This document shows, one piece after another, positions 18,704 to 28,696 of a DNA stretch of 64,000 nt. The translations under genes were made by a program, and so were the position numbers. The stretch spans positions 4,708,501 to 4,772,500 of the forward strand of contig NZ_CP009286.1 in assembly GCF_000758685.1 (NCBI RefSeq). Direction: 5' to 3'. The notes under the pieces were generated by a model. That model was not told where the DNA came from. It made no database searches and saw only the letters and a list, made by a program, of their open reading frames with translations. This stretch comes from Paenibacillus stellifer (lineage in GTDB: Bacteria; Bacillota; Bacilli; Paenibacillales; Paenibacillaceae). Within the stretch, counting starts at the first letter, position 1. Every line of letters starts with the position of its first letter.

Positions 18704-20487
18704 GCCAGCTCCTCCTCCATTCCGGCAGCCAGCATATGGCTGAACCGGGAATCCGGGTCCTTCGCCAGCGCCTCACGGGGACCGTTCTCGATCATCCGGC
18801 CGTTCTCCAGGATGAGAATTTGATCGGCACGCTGCACGGTGGCCAGCCTGTGCGCTATGATGATGCAGGTCTTCTCGGTCAGCAGGCGGCTGATCGCCGC
18901 CTCGATCCGGTGCTCCGTAAGCGGGTCAAGACGAGACGAGGCCTCGTCCAGAATGACCAGCCCCGGCTCCGTCAGGAAGACGCGGGCGAAGGCCAGCAGC
19001 TGGGCTTCCCCTGCCGATAGACCGCCGCCTCCCGAGGCCAGCTCCGCATCCAGCCCTTCGGGCAGCGAAGCCAGCCAGCTTCCGAGTCCCAGCTCCTCCA
19101 GGACAGCCGATATTCTTCCGTCTTCGATCCGGTCATCGAACAAGGTCAGATTGTCGCGGACAGAGCCTTCCAGAATTTCGATGTTCTGCGTGACAAGTGC
19201 CACCTTGCGCCGCAGCTCATGCAGCTTGCAGCTCCTTATATCGGTGCCGCCGAGCATGATGCTGCCCTCCTGCGGATCGTAGAAACGGAGCAGCAGGCGC
19301 GCGAGTGTCGTCTTGCCGCTGCCTGTGCGGCCGAGAAGGCCGAGTGTCTGCCCCGGCGCAAGCCGGAGGCGAAGATCACACAGCGTCGCCGCCTCTCCAT
19401 CCTCATAGGCAAAGGTCAAATCGCGAAATTCCACCGCAAGCGGACCATCCGGAAGCTTCGCACCGGGGCCGTCTGTAATCTTCGGCTGCGTGGACAGCAG
19501 CTCATGCACGCGCATCAGGCTGGCGTCGGCTTTCTGCAAATCTTCAAGCTGAGTGCGGATCTTCTCGATCGGCTTCGCCAGCAGCTCCGTATAATAGAAG
19601 ACCATATAAATGGAACCGATGGTCAGCGTGCCATGCCCGTTCTTCCACAGGGCGGCGCATACGAGAAAAGCCGCGGCATTGCCCAGCGTAAAGACGAGAA
19701 TCGTCGTGCTCCACATCAGAAAAAAGCCTAAAAAAGAGCGCACCCGGACCGGCAGCATCCGGCGGGCCAGCTCATAGAACCGGTTCATCACATAACCGGC
19801 CGCCCCGTTCGCCCGCGTATCCTCCGTTCCTTCCAGATGCTCGCCGATGAAGCCGTAGAATTCGGCGTTCAGCACCCGCCACTGCTTCCACGCCGGAACG
19901 GCGAATTTGCGGATGTACTGGATCAGGAAGACGGCTCCGATGACGAACAGGGTCATGGTCAGGCCGATCCAGATATTTTCCCGGAACAGTAGCGCCAGAA
20001 TCCCGATCATGAGGAGCAGATTGCCGAACAGATGAATGATGAAGCTGGAGAAAAAATTCGCAAGCGCGTTCACATCCCCGTCCACCCGCTCAATCAGCGA
20101 GCCGGAGGTCTGTGTCTTGTGAAAGCTCATGTCCAGGGACAGGCAGTGCTCCGCCAGTTCGGCCCGCAGCTTGTTCGTCGTCGACCAGCCCAGGTTTTCA
20201 CTGAAATAGGCGGCCGCTACCGACACGCCCTGTTGAAGAAGCGAGAAGACAATGAATAGACCGGCCGCGTAATAGAGCAGCTTAAGGTCTCCCTGCCCTT
20301 GTGCCGTATCGATGAAATAACGGATGATCTGCGGATTCACGAGCGCAAGCCCGATCGACGCCAGCAGCAGTACCGTCATTCCTGCCAGCAGCCGGCGCTG
20401 CGGCAGCACATAGCGGACCAGCATGTTGCGGTACAGTCCGGGACTGCGCCGAGTATCGCTCCCGCCAGGCTTATGCTTTCTTCGCAT
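18700..20487 (-). CDS. ABC exporter half-transporter, catalytic-site partner
   Basis: A 595-residue ABC exporter subunit with six membrane helices in residues ~25-320 and an ATPase domain at ~350-590. Walker A is GRTGSGKTT; Walker B (LVILDEASS) keeps the catalytic Glu, and the H-loop is IIIAHR. Its signature is LSAGEAQ instead of LSGGQ. Together with the Asp in the partner, this builds one consensus and one degenerate ATP site, as in TM287/288 or BmrCD. The downstream partner starts inside its stop codon (ATGA). The substrate is not predictable. No regulator is adjacent. Confidence 0.9.
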   Translation of the reverse strand: MRRKHKPGGSDTRRSPGLYRNMLVRYVLPQRRLLAGMTVLLLASIGLALVNPQIIRYFIDTAQGQGDLKLLYYAAGLFIVFSLLQQGVSVAAAYFSENLGWSTTNKLRAELAEHCLSLDMSFHKTQTSGSLIERVDGDVNALANFFSSFIIHLFGNLLLMIGILALLFRENIWIGLTMTLFVIGAVFLIQYIRKFAVPAWKQWRVLNAEFYGFIGEHLEGTEDTRANGAAGYVMNRFYELARRMLPVRVRSFLGFFLMWSTTILVFTLGNAAAFLVCAALWKNGHGTLTIGSIYMVFYYTELLAKPIEKIRTQLEDLQKADASLMRVHELLSTQPKITDGPGAKLPDGPLAVEFRDLTFAYEDGEAATLCDLRLRLAPGQTLGLLGRTGSGKTTLARLLLRFYDPQEGSIMLGGTDIRSCKLHELRRKVALVTQNIEILEGSVRDNLTLFDDRIEDGRISAVLEELGLGSWLASLPEGLDAELASGGGGLSAGEAQLLAFARVFLTEPGLVILDEASSRLDPLTEHRIEAAISRLLTEKTCIIIAHRLATVQRADQILILENGRMIENGPREALAKDPDSRFSHMLAAGMEEELA

Positions 20488-20621
20488 GAAGTTCTTCCTT
20501 TCCTGGAGAAAAGATTGCCATTCGCTGGATTTATGCGGAATACTCTCCTATTTTAAGGGTATATAACATCGGCCGCAAAGGCGAAAATCCAACAGATTTA
20601 TAACCGGTTATCCGACAATCC

Positions 20622-20663
20622 AAAAAAGCCCGACCCGGTCTCTGACGAAACTGGATTGGGCTT
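20622..20663 (-). terminator. Terminator after the GGDEF remnant
   Basis: On the minus strand AAGCCCAATCC pairs with GGGTCGGGCTT and is followed by six T residues. Confidence 0.8.
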
Positions 20664-20680
20664 GCGCGATATGCTTAAGA

Positions 20681-21002
20681 CTATTCCTCGTCAGGGGTAT
20701 ACACTTCTACACGATCCCTGCCGTTGTTCTTAGCCTGGTACAACGCATGGTCCGCCTTCTTGATCATCTCTTCGGGCCTGGAATCGGCGCCTCCCTCGCT
20801 TGTGTATATGCCAGCCGACACGGTGATGCGGATCTGCTCGCTGCCCGTGGAGAAGAGATGATCCTTGACCTGCTCCCGTATCCGTTCGCACCTGATCGCC
20901 CCGGCTGGCCGTGCAGACCGTGAACGCCTCATCCTCCAGAATATCCTGGAGCAGCCTTACGTTGTTGGGATTGTCGTCTACTACCAGCAGAGTATGGTTC
21001 AC
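20681..21002 (-). pseudogene. Remnant of a receiver-GGDEF diguanylate cyclase with internal deletion
   Basis: The first ~30 codons from GTG 21002 encode the start of a CheY-like receiver (HTLLVVDDNPNNVRLLQDIL, then EDEAFTVCTAS). In another frame the sequence jumps at once to the end of a GGDEF domain (RIREQVKDHLF, ITVSAGIYTS, ADHALYQAKNNGRDRVEVY). The phosphorylated Asp, the rest of the receiver and the GGDEF active site are missing. A deletion of several hundred bases that shifted the frame explains this. A GGAGGGG ribosome site is kept upstream and a terminator downstream. It cannot make cyclic-di-GMP. Confidence 0.8.
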
Positions 21003-21250
21003 TGCGGCTCCCCTCCCATCCATGTGCTAAGTTTGAGAAAGAACGCCTCATCATCCTTATATCGGCGGCCATAAGATCAAATATAAAATAACCGGGGTGA
21101 TCAGGCAAAGGATTTCCCGAAGAATTCATCAGCTGAGCTGGACTTAAGACCAGTTGAAAATACAGTCTTAGGTAGGTTTTAGCCGAAGGAATGGGAATGG
21201 TACGATCTTTTTGCAACAAATTCCAATTTCGAACGACGGAGGCTGATCTG

Positions 21251-23278
21251 ATGAAAAGGACAAAAGCCGCGGCAGGTTTGCTGGTTCTGGCGATGGCGCT
21301 TTCGGCCGCGGTGCCGGTAAATGCGCAGGCAGGCATCCATGCGGCAGCAGTAAGCAAGACGGCTCTGGATGCGAGGGCAGCGGCGGCATTTCTGGACAAA
21401 TTTTTTGAGGATGAACAAAAGGAAGCGGCGACGAGCGCGGCTGCGGTAACCGTAGTCAAGGACGGCAGCGTTATAGCAGAGGCCGGTTACGGGCAGAGTG
21501 ACAAATCGTCCGGCACCAAGGTCGATCCTGCGAGCACGCCGTTCAGAGTCGGCTCAGTGTCCAAGGTGTTTACGGTCGTCGCACTGATGCAGCTTGTCGA
21601 CCAAGGAAAGATCGGGCTTCAGGACAACATTGAGAAGTATCTCGGCGGCTACAAAATCAAGAATCCGTTCGGCAAGCCGGTTACGGTGGAGATGCTGTTG
21701 ACCCATACGACGGGCTTTGAAGTAAGAGACCCCACGGTGGCCAGCATTCTGTATGATCCTTCCGCCAAAGCGCTTACGCTTAAAGAGTCGGTGTTCGCTA
21801 ATTTCCCGCCAGTCGTGCGTGAGCCGGGAACCTCCTACATGTATGACAACTTCGCTTCCGAGGTTGTGGGCTACATCGTTCAGGAGGTCAGCGGCGAACC
21901 TTTCAACGACTATATGAACAAGCATGTGTTTGGGCCGCTAGGCATGACTTCCAGCACCTTTGATTCGGCAGGCAGCCTGGCCTCACAGCTTCCGGCGGTG
22001 TATGACGCCAGCGGTAAGGAAGCGCCGTTCTACCGCCTGTCGCCGGAAGTGCTGCCGGAAGGCAGCATGATTACAACAGCGAAGGACATGTCGCGGTTCA
22101 TGATCGCTTGGCTGAACGGCGGCAAGACGGAGGACGGGCATGCGCTCCTGTCGACTTCCTCCGTAGAAGCCATGTCGACCTACCATGTGTCGATCAACCC
22201 CGATGTCCCGGATATGACTTACGGCTTCGAAGCGCCCGCACCGCTGACGGATGCCAACGGCCGCCGCATCATTGCGAAGGGCGGCAGCATACCGGGATTC
22301 GAATCCTATATGTTCCTGCTGCCTGACGAGAAGACCGGCGTCTTCGTCTCGGCCGTGACGGGATCGGATGTAACGACGCAGCTATATGCAGCCTTCATGG
22401 ATGCCTTCTATCCCGGAACGGAGAAATTAGGCGACGCGGAGTATACGCCGCAGCCGCAGTCCGAACTCAAACGGTTCGAAGGCATTTACAGAGACCTGCG
22501 AATAGGCATCTTGCTGAACAAGGTAACGGCCAGCGGAGACGGGACGCTGACCAGCAGCAATCAGACGGGCCGGCACACGACGCTCAAGCAGGTGGGAAGA
22601 CTGCTGTTTGTCGATGAGGACGGCTACCCGATGGCGTTTAAGGAAGACAGCCAGGGCAATATCGCCTATCTGAAGTACAGCAATCCCGGCAGCTATGCGG
22701 GCCGACTGGCTGAGGGGTCCGGCTTCCCGGATGTGCCCCGGGATCATCCGTATGCCAATTACATTTACGGGCTGCAGTCGCTCGGCGTATTGACGGGCGA
22801 TTCGGCGCAGGCTTTCGGTCCCGGGGAACCGGTTACCCGGGAAGCTTTTATTCATGGAATCATGAGCCAGTTCAATCTGCCACCGTCACAGAACGAGCAT
22901 GTCTTTAAGGATGTAGCGAAATCGCCGTATGCAGCGGAGATCCAGGCGGCAGCCGAGCTCGGATTGCTGTCCGGTACAGGCAACGGCCGGTTCGAGCCGC
23001 AGCGCGTCATCAAGCGCGAGGAAGCAGCCATGATAACGCTGAAGCTGCTGCAGATTTCCGGATATCAGCCGCAGAAGAGCAGCACCAAGCTGGCGAGCGG
23101 AACTTCGCCGTGGGCGGAGGCGGCCGTGAAGACGCTCATCGATCTTCAAATGTACGGACCCGAAGTTACGGAGCAGAACGGACGGTATGACTACGGCTCG
23201 CAGAGGGGTCTGACGAGAGCGGAATGCGCCGCGATCCAGTACTCCCTGGTGCTGCCGGAACAATCGCTGATTCCCTGA
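21251..23278 (+). CDS. Exported beta-lactamase-family serine hydrolase with C-terminal SLH repeats
   Basis: A 675-residue exported protein. Signal peptide: MKRTKAAAGLLVLAMALSAA, cleaved near VNAQA. Residues ~40-395 form a class C beta-lactamase/D-aminopeptidase-like domain, with the Ser-x-x-Lys motif in RVGSVSKVF, the Tyr-x-Asn motif in MYDNFASEVVGY, and the HTTG loop. A lipocalin-like segment follows, then three S-layer homology repeats from ~500 (FPDVPRDHPYANYIYGLQSL, FKDVAKSPYAAEIQAAAELG, and a weaker third). It is probably held on cell-wall pyruvylated polymer and acts on D-amino-acid peptides or esters. The ATG at 21251 has GGAGG 8 bases upstream. The gene stands alone with its own terminator. 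Confidence 0.9.
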   Translation: MKRTKAAAGLLVLAMALSAAVPVNAQAGIHAAAVSKTALDARAAAAFLDKFFEDEQKEAATSAAAVTVVKDGSVIAEAGYGQSDKSSGTKVDPASTPFRVGSVSKVFTVVALMQLVDQGKIGLQDNIEKYLGGYKIKNPFGKPVTVEMLLTHTTGFEVRDPTVASILYDPSAKALTLKESVFANFPPVVREPGTSYMYDNFASEVVGYIVQEVSGEPFNDYMNKHVFGPLGMTSSTFDSAGSLASQLPAVYDASGKEAPFYRLSPEVLPEGSMITTAKDMSRFMIAWLNGGKTEDGHALLSTSSVEAMSTYHVSINPDVPDMTYGFEAPAPLTDANGRRIIAKGGSIPGFESYMFLLPDEKTGVFVSAVTGSDVTTQLYAAFMDAFYPGTEKLGDAEYTPQPQSELKRFEGIYRDLRIGILLNKVTASGDGTLTSSNQTGRHTTLKQVGRLLFVDEDGYPMAFKEDSQGNIAYLKYSNPGSYAGRLAEGSGFPDVPRDHPYANYIYGLQSLGVLTGDSAQAFGPGEPVTREAFIHGIMSQFNLPPSQNEHVFKDVAKSPYAAEIQAAAELGLLSGTGNGRFEPQRVIKREEAAMITLKLLQISGYQPQKSSTKLASGTSPWAEAAVKTLIDLQMYGPEVTEQNGRYDYGSQRGLTRAECAAIQYSLVLPEQSLIP

Positions 23279-23315
23279 CCCCCGGTAGAACGTTCGGCTT
23301 CATAAGCGCATAATA

Positions 23316-23345
23316 AAGGCCCCCTCAAGCGGTTGAGGGGGCCTT
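23316..23345 (+). terminator. Strong terminator after the serine hydrolase gene
   Basis: A perfect 13-bp stem (AAGGCCCCCTCAA with TTGAGGGGGCCTT) with a GCGG tetraloop. Its symmetry lets it also end the convergent ABC transcript. Confidence 0.88.
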
Positions 23346-23397
23346 GTGCATTTTGAATTACAACATTTTGAAATACAATTTACAATTTGTGGACTCT

Positions 23398-25785
23398 TTA
23401 CTCACTGCGCAGCGCTGCGACCGGATCTTTCTTCGCGGCCATCTTGGCCGGAATGGAGCCGCCGATCATCGTAAGCCCTACACTGATTACGCCAAGAATG
23501 AGCGCATGCAGCGGATTTAACTGAGCGACATTCGACAGATCCGTCAAATTTTGCAGGATCGCATTGACCGGGATCGTCAGCAGATACGTAATGCCAATCC
23601 CCAGAATGCCTGAGCAGGCCCCGATAATAAACGTCTCGGCATTGAACACCCGCGTAATATCCTTCTTGCGGGCACCCAGCGCGCGCAGCACGCCGATCTC
23701 TTTCGTCCGTTCCATGACGGAAATATACGTGATAATTGCGATCATGATCAAGGATACAACTAGAGAAATTGCGGCAAAAGCAATCAGTACCAGCGTAATC
23801 CCGTCCATAATACTGCCGGAGATGTTCGTAACGATAGCCGCCAGGTCGGTATAGATCACCTGATCTTTGGTGTCACGTCCTTCATTCCACTTGTCCAGAT
23901 AAGCGATAACCGATTCCTTGGCACTGAAGTCAATCGGGTACAGCGAGACGGAAGTTGGGATATCTGTTGCTCCCAATGACGCCAGCGCCTCCTCTTTGGT
24001 CAAGGAAGCTGCGCCTCCCGCTGCACCGGCGCCAGCGCCCATTCTCTCTAGCGGACTTCCGCCCGCTATGGCTGAACCACTGCCTGACACCTCATCAGAC
24101 AATGCCTGACCGGTCAACACGTTGAAATCTGCTTTCTGCTGTGCCAACACGATTTCCGACTTCTGCGCATCCGCTATAAAAGAAGCGGCAAGCTCGTCTG
24201 AATAGGCAATGCCCGGATTCAGCGAAGATATGCTGGTTCCTTCCTTGGCGCGAAGCACCCCAACGATGTTCAACGTCTCTGCTTTAGGACTGTTATACAG
24301 CTCCATTAAATTCGCTGCTGTTCCGTTTACGACAAATTGGTCGCCATTTTTACGGTAATAGTCATTGTTCATTACGAGCTTCAGCTTCGTTCCGACGAGA
24401 TCGCCCAGATCGATGCTGTCCACCTTATAATCCAGTCCCAGAGCAGATACCGCTGCATCGGTCAGGCGGTTATATTCGTCGACGATAAGCACAACATCGT
24501 TCTTGCTTGCAGGGAACTTACCGTCCAGCACATCATAATATTGCTCCAGATAGCTTCCCGTTTCACTTCCCTGTTTGCTGGGATACGCGGTCAGACTGAT
24601 TCTGCTCTTATCCAGAGCCGCCGCCTTTTCTCCATCCGACACCAGTACATTCATATTCACGCTGCGGGTATAAGAGATTCCATCAATGAGCGCCGGATCG
24701 ATTTTATTCAAATAGTCGATATATTCCTTGGTCAGCACATTGGTGTGCTGCCTGGAATTCTCGCTGGGGTCATAGGGATATAATTTTTTCTCTGCGGGAT
24801 AGGCGGGAAGCTTCGATTCTCCCTCGTCCGGCGGCCCGATCTGCACACTCGTTGCCGTCTGATTAATCGAGATCGGGAAGTTGGAGAGCGCCCCGGTTTC
24901 GTACGAGCTGATCTGCTTATCGAATCCATTCGACAGGGACAGGATCAAGGCAATGCCGATGATTCCGATACTTGAAGCAAAAGCGGTCAGGCCCGTCCGC
25001 CATTTCTTGGTCGCGATATTTTTACCCGATAATTTCAAGGCCGTGAAGAAGCTCATGCTGGTTTCCTTCAGCTTATAGGAGCTTGTGGTCTTCTGATTCG
25101 CCAGCGGATTGCTGTCCGATACGGCATGACCGTCCGAGAAGCGGATGATGCGGTCCGCATAGCTCTCGGCCAACTCCGGATTATGCGTAACCATGATAAC
25201 CAGCTTGTCTTCCGCGATGGTCTTGATCAGCTCCATGATTTGCTCACTGGTTTCCGTATCCAGCGCACCAGTCGGCTCATCCGCGAGAATAATATCCGGG
25301 TTGTTGGCCAGTGCACGGGCAATGGCTACCCGCTGCATCTGTCCCCCTGAGAGCTGGTTCGGTTTCTTATGGATATGATCCTTCAATCCGACCTTCTCCA
25401 GGGCTTCAAGAGCCTTACGGTGTTTCTCAGCCGAAGCCACCCCACTGAGCGTCATTCCCATTTCTACATTATCCAAGAGACTTAAATGCGAAATCAGGTT
25501 GTAACTTTGAAAAATAAAACCCACACTATTGTTACGGTATGCGTCCCAGTCACTGTCTTTGAAGTGCTCCGTCGATTGTCCGTTAATAATCAGCTCTCCG
25601 CTGTCATATTGATCAAGTCCGCCGATGATATTTAACAGTGTTGTTTTGCCTGATCCGCTTTGGCCCAGGATCGCGACGAATTCACTTTTCCTGAAATTCA
25701 GATTGATCTTATCCAGCGCAACCTGCGTGAATTCTCCAGTCCTGTAGCTTTTGGTGACGTTTTTCAATTGCAGCAATTTTTCCAC
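23398..25785 (-). CDS. MacB-like ABC transporter, ATPase fused to FtsX-type permease
   Basis: A 795-residue fusion. Residues 1-230 are a LolD/MacB-type ATPase: Walker [10 protein letters not shown] (~40), signature LSGGQMQR (~145), Walker [13 protein letters not shown]. After a membrane helix at ~260-285 comes a large outer domain (~290-650), then three further helices of the FtsX/MacB core ([59 protein letters not shown]). Such proteins move peptides or act as antibiotic-resistance or envelope-stress pumps by mechanotransmission, not by channelling through the membrane. It is divergent from a two-component system, which probably regulates it in a BceAB/BceRS-like way. The start has GGAGAG upstream. 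Confidence 0.9.
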   Translation of the reverse strand: MEKLLQLKNVTKSYRTGEFTQVALDKINLNFRKSEFVAILGQSGSGKTTLLNIIGGLDQYDSGELIINGQSTEHFKDSDWDAYRNNSVGFIFQSYNLISHLSLLDNVEMGMTLSGVASAEKHRKALEALEKVGLKDHIHKKPNQLSGGQMQRVAIARALANNPDIILADEPTGALDTETSEQIMELIKTIAEDKLVIMVTHNPELAESYADRIIRFSDGHAVSDSNPLANQKTTSSYKLKETSMSFFTALKLSGKNIATKKWRTGLTAFASSIGIIGIALILSLSNGFDKQISSYETGALSNFPISINQTATSVQIGPPDEGESKLPAYPAEKKLYPYDPSENSRQHTNVLTKEYIDYLNKIDPALIDGISYTRSVNMNVLVSDGEKAAALDKSRISLTAYPSKQGSETGSYLEQYYDVLDGKFPASKNDVVLIVDEYNRLTDAAVSALGLDYKVDSIDLGDLVGTKLKLVMNNDYYRKNGDQFVVNGTAANLMELYNSPKAETLNIVGVLRAKEGTSISSLNPGIAYSDELAASFIADAQKSEIVLAQQKADFNVLTGQALSDEVSGSGSAIAGGSPLERMGAGAGAAGGAASLTKEEALASLGATDIPTSVSLYPIDFSAKESVIAYLDKWNEGRDTKDQVIYTDLAAIVTNISGSIMDGITLVLIAFAAISLVVSLIMIAIITYISVMERTKEIGVLRALGARKKDITRVFNAETFIIGACSGILGIGITYLLTIPVNAILQNLTDLSNVAQLNPLHALILGVISVGLTMIGGSIPAKMAAKKDPVAALRSE

Positions 25786-25962
25786 TCTCCATTTCTATTC
25801 CATCCATGTAATCTTCTGTCTCTGCTCTTCTTGCTGCCCCCATTGTAAACGTCTAATATAAACTCAACCTCAACTGCAGCAGTTGAGATTCAGTTGATCT
25901 TGATGAGGTACACTTGAACTATCTATGTACGGAATACAACGACCCGCCCGGGAGGAGACCTT

Positions 25963-26639
25963 ATGTTTAATGTACTTGTCGTTGAAGATGACAGTAAATT
26001 GCGCCAGCTCTTCTGCACCGTTCTGACCCGAAATGGATACCATGCCATACCGGCAGTGAACGGCGAGGATGCGCTGGCTGTACTTGATAAAGAATTTATC
26101 GATTTGATTATTTGCGATGTTATGATGCCTCGTATGGATGGCTTCGAGCTAACGCAGACGCTTAGAGAGAACAACCAGCAGCTTCCCATTCTGATGGTGA
26201 CTGCGCGGGAGAATTTCGCGGACAAACAGCAGGGGTTCCTCGTCGGAATCGACGATTATATGGTCAAGCCGATCAATGTCAATGAAATGGTTCTCCGCGT
26301 CGGGGCGCTGCTCCGCCGGGCCAAAATCAACAATGAACGCAAGATCGCATGGGGGGGGGGGCCGTGCTGGATTACGATGAGCTTACTGTTCATCAGGGAG
26401 GGGAGAGCATAATTCTTCCGCAGAAGGAGTTCTATCTTCTCTACAAAATGATCTCCTATCCGAACAAAATCTTTACCAAACAGCAGCTGATGGATGAAAT
26501 ATGGGGGATGGATTCCGAATCCGACGAGCATACGGTAGTTGTCCATATCAACCGATTGCGTGAGCGTTTCAGGGAGAGTTCCGACTTTGAAATCGTCACG
26601 GTAAGAGGACTCGGATATAAGGCTGTGAGGCTGGGATGA
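25963..26639 (+). pseudogene. OmpR-family response regulator, frameshifted at a G11 tract
   Basis: The receiver (MFNVLVVEDDSKLRQLF, phosphoacceptor Asp in IICDVMMPRMDG, Lys in YMVKP) is intact up to about residue 128. A run of eleven G at 26351-26361 then shifts the frame: 26412 is reached with an unrelated tail, while the winged-helix domain (IILPQKEFYLLYKMI, HTVVVHINRLRERF, VTVRGLGYKAVRLG) continues in the next frame to 26639. Nine or twelve G would restore one ~225-residue protein. The start has GGGAGGAG upstream; the kinase gene overlaps the end by ATGA. It may be a phase-variable tract, a recent mutation or a sequencing error. Its likely target is the divergent MacB-like transporter. Confidence 0.85.
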
Positions 26640-27682
26640 GACGTAAAAAAAATAGAGGCTTGTGGTGGTATTTTGTATCGCTGGTGTTTGTTATTATTCT
26701 GTTTTTTATCTTGATCATGTCGATTCTTGCTTATCTATACTTCCAGATAGACAATAACACTACGGTGCACAAAAATCCCTTCCCTCCCATTCTGCTGCTT
26801 GTCTTGTTCAGTCTGGTCATCGGGACATCCATCACCATAGAGGTCGGCCGGAGAATCTTATCCCCGATTAAGGATTTCAGCAATGCGGCCAAGGAGATCG
26901 CCAACGGCAACTTCGACATTTATTTGAATGAATCGCACCGGGTCAACGAGATCAGCGACGTAGCCCATCACTTTAATATTATGGTTCAAGAGCTGCGCAG
27001 CATTGAGACTCTCCGCAATGATTTTGTGGTCAATGTATCCCACGAATTCAAGACGCCTATTGCGGCTATCGAAGGCTACGCAACCCTGTTGCAGGAAGAC
27101 AATCTTAGCCAGGAAGAACATGACGAATATACCAGGATGATTATAGAGAGCGCCCGGCAATTGTCCACCCTCTCCGGCAATATTCTCCGAATATCCAAGC
27201 TGGAGAACCAGGAAATGCTCACAGAACTAACGGAATACCGGCTGGATGAACAGCTTCGGCAGGCTTTATTGCTACTGGAATCGATGTGGACTCCCAAGCA
27301 GTTAAGCCTCAATATTGATTTGGACGAGCTGCGCTACTATGGCAATGAAGATCTCATGATGCAGGTGTGGCTCAACATGCTCGGCAATGCGATCAAATTC
27401 ACCCCGGAGTGTGGGGAAATCTCGGTTTCTCTCCATCTCGACGGCCCCTGGATTTCGGTAGTCATATCCGACACCGGCATAGGCATGCCGCCAGGCGTCA
27501 GCAAGCATATTTTCGAGAAATTCTATCAGGGTGATCCAGCCCGCTCTGCCGAAGGCAACGGCCTTGGCTTGCCTTTGGTGGCCCGCATTATCAGCTTGAG
27601 CCGAGGAACGATTGAGGTAACCAGCGCACCCGGGCAAGGCTCAACTTTTACGGTCAGGTTGCCTGCGGTTGCTGGGGGTTGA
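26636..27682 (+). CDS. Sensor histidine kinase, EnvZ/BaeS type
   Basis: A 348-residue kinase with two membrane helices (YFVSLVFVIILFFILIMSIL and ILLLVLFSLVIGTSITI), only a short outer loop (~20 residues), a HAMP-like segment, a HisKA domain with the phosphorylated His in VNVSHEFKTPIAAIEGYA (~135) and a HATPase domain (N box MLGNAIKF, G1 DTGIGM, G2 GNGLGLPL). The short loop is typical of intramembrane-sensing kinases that watch their ABC partner. It starts inside the stop codon of the response regulator (ATGA), so translation is coupled; with the frameshift in that regulator the coupling still works only if ribosomes reach the downstream frame. Confidence 0.9.
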   Translation: MRRKKNRGLWWYFVSLVFVIILFFILIMSILAYLYFQIDNNTTVHKNPFPPILLLVLFSLVIGTSITIEVGRRILSPIKDFSNAAKEIANGNFDIYLNESHRVNEISDVAHHFNIMVQELRSIETLRNDFVVNVSHEFKTPIAAIEGYATLLQEDNLSQEEHDEYTRMIIESARQLSTLSGNILRISKLENQEMLTELTEYRLDEQLRQALLLLESMWTPKQLSLNIDLDELRYYGNEDLMMQVWLNMLGNAIKFTPECGEISVSLHLDGPWISVVISDTGIGMPPGVSKHIFEKFYQGDPARSAEGNGLGLPLVARIISLSRGTIEVTSAPGQGSTFTVRLPAVAGG

Positions 27683-27776
27683 TTGAAGTATTCCTTGCCG
27701 AAGAATACAACCAATTGGCAAAATGTCAGAATTAAGAATCTGGAGTAACCCAAGCGAAAAATAAAATTGTCTGAAA

Positions 27777-27810
27777 GCAAAAGGGTTGCTGTTCTGTTAG
27801 TCAGCAACCC
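27777..27810 (-). terminator. Terminator of the small lipoprotein gene
   Basis: GGGTTGCTG pairs with CAGCAACCC, and on the minus strand it is followed by TTTTGCTTT. Confidence 0.65.
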
Positions 27811-27884
27811 TATTAGACATAACTGCTCGCACACATTGCATCATAAAGAGCATCTGAGACATGATAAAGACAGCTGAGCTCTGG

Positions 27885-28355
27885 CTAGCCATTAAGTATA
27901 GATGTAGATAGCCTTTTCCAGTTATCGGTACCGATCATGCGAAGTATAGTCTCTTTTTGTCTTGTATCATACTTATCTACGTTGTAGTCGGATGTCATAT
28001 CGAAAGGTTTAATATATTGATTCTGGCTATCGTCAAGGATGTACATAAAATATTTTGTCTCTACAACAGATCCATTCGATTCATAGGATAACTGTAAAAT
28101 ATAAATTCGATCCAATCGGTCGGCTTCGGGAATATTTGCAGGTTCAGCCTTGTCAATTTCTGATACTGTTGAGTTCAAAGATTCAGGGTCAACTGTAACA
28201 TCAATCAATTCAGGCTGTGATTTGATCGAGTCCGTTCTGTACAGAAATAGATTAATCGAGGATAGCGTCCCTGAAGGTTCTTTTTCCTTAGTAAATGTAC
28301 ATGCTGTAAGAAAAAAGCTACAGAGTATAACGAATAGAATTGCTTTAAATCTCAT
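27885..28355 (-). CDS. Small lipoprotein of unknown function
   Basis: A 156-residue protein with a lipoprotein signal (MRFKAILFVILCSFFLTAC, lipobox LTAC with Cys 19). The mature part has no recognised domain; it mixes beta-prone stretches (YILQLSYESNGSVVETKYFM) with polar helix and ends in DNWKRLSTSILNG. The gene is distinctly AT-richer than its surroundings, which suggests recent gain. It is convergent with the histidine kinase gene and monocistronic. No function is proposed. Confidence 0.7.
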   Translation of the reverse strand: MRFKAILFVILCSFFLTACTFTKEKEPSGTLSSINLFLYRTDSIKSQPELIDVTVDPESLNSTVSEIDKAEPANIPEADRLDRIYILQLSYESNGSVVETKYFMYILDDSQNQYIKPFDMTSDYNVDKYDTRQKETILRMIGTDNWKRLSTSILNG

Positions 28356-28509
28356 CCCCGCCTCTCCTATGCATTTCCCGATACGACCTTAATTTGCTCA
28401 AGCTCTCAGCCAATTGAAGGGGAAGAGCGATTTAGACAGGGCCGCCTTCTGGCTTTTCCCTGGTGCTCTTCCCTTGGATTTTCCTTGCTGTGGCGGGGGT
28501 TGCGGTTTT

Positions 28510-28600
28510 AGCCGCAGTTGCTGCAACTTGTCGCATTTGCCGCAGTTGTCGCACTTCGCCGCCCTTGCCGCAGTTCGCCGCCCTTGCCGCATTTGCCCGT
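28510..28600. repeat. Short imperfect tandem repeats, TTG(C/T)CGCA type
   Basis: About ten copies of a 7-10 base unit around TTGCCGCA/TTGTCGCA, including two ~19-base copies that end CGCCGCCC, fill the gap between the lipoprotein and the methyltransferase genes. An open frame through them is low in complexity and has no ribosome site, so I do not call a gene. Confidence 0.6.
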
Positions 28601-28656
28601 GGTTGGTTTGGGAAATGAGTGGAAAATGGGTGGGGTGAGACGACTTTAATTGCTGC

Positions 28657-28696
28657 GGGATGAGTTTATTTGCTTTGAGATGGGTTTATTTGCTAT
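28657..28696. repeat. Two 18-base direct repeats at the end of the methyltransferase gene
   Basis: GATGAGTTTATTTGCTTT and GATGGGTTTATTTGCTAT lie next to each other and reach into the last codons of the minus-strand gene. Confidence 0.55.

Noticed and set aside
28398..28592. Small minus-strand frame over the TTGCCGCA repeats
   Set aside because: Low-complexity translation, no ribosome site, no family resemblance.
28510..28600. Repeat array as a possible CRISPR
   Set aside because: Units are 7-19 bases and contiguous, with no unique spacers and no cas genes nearby.
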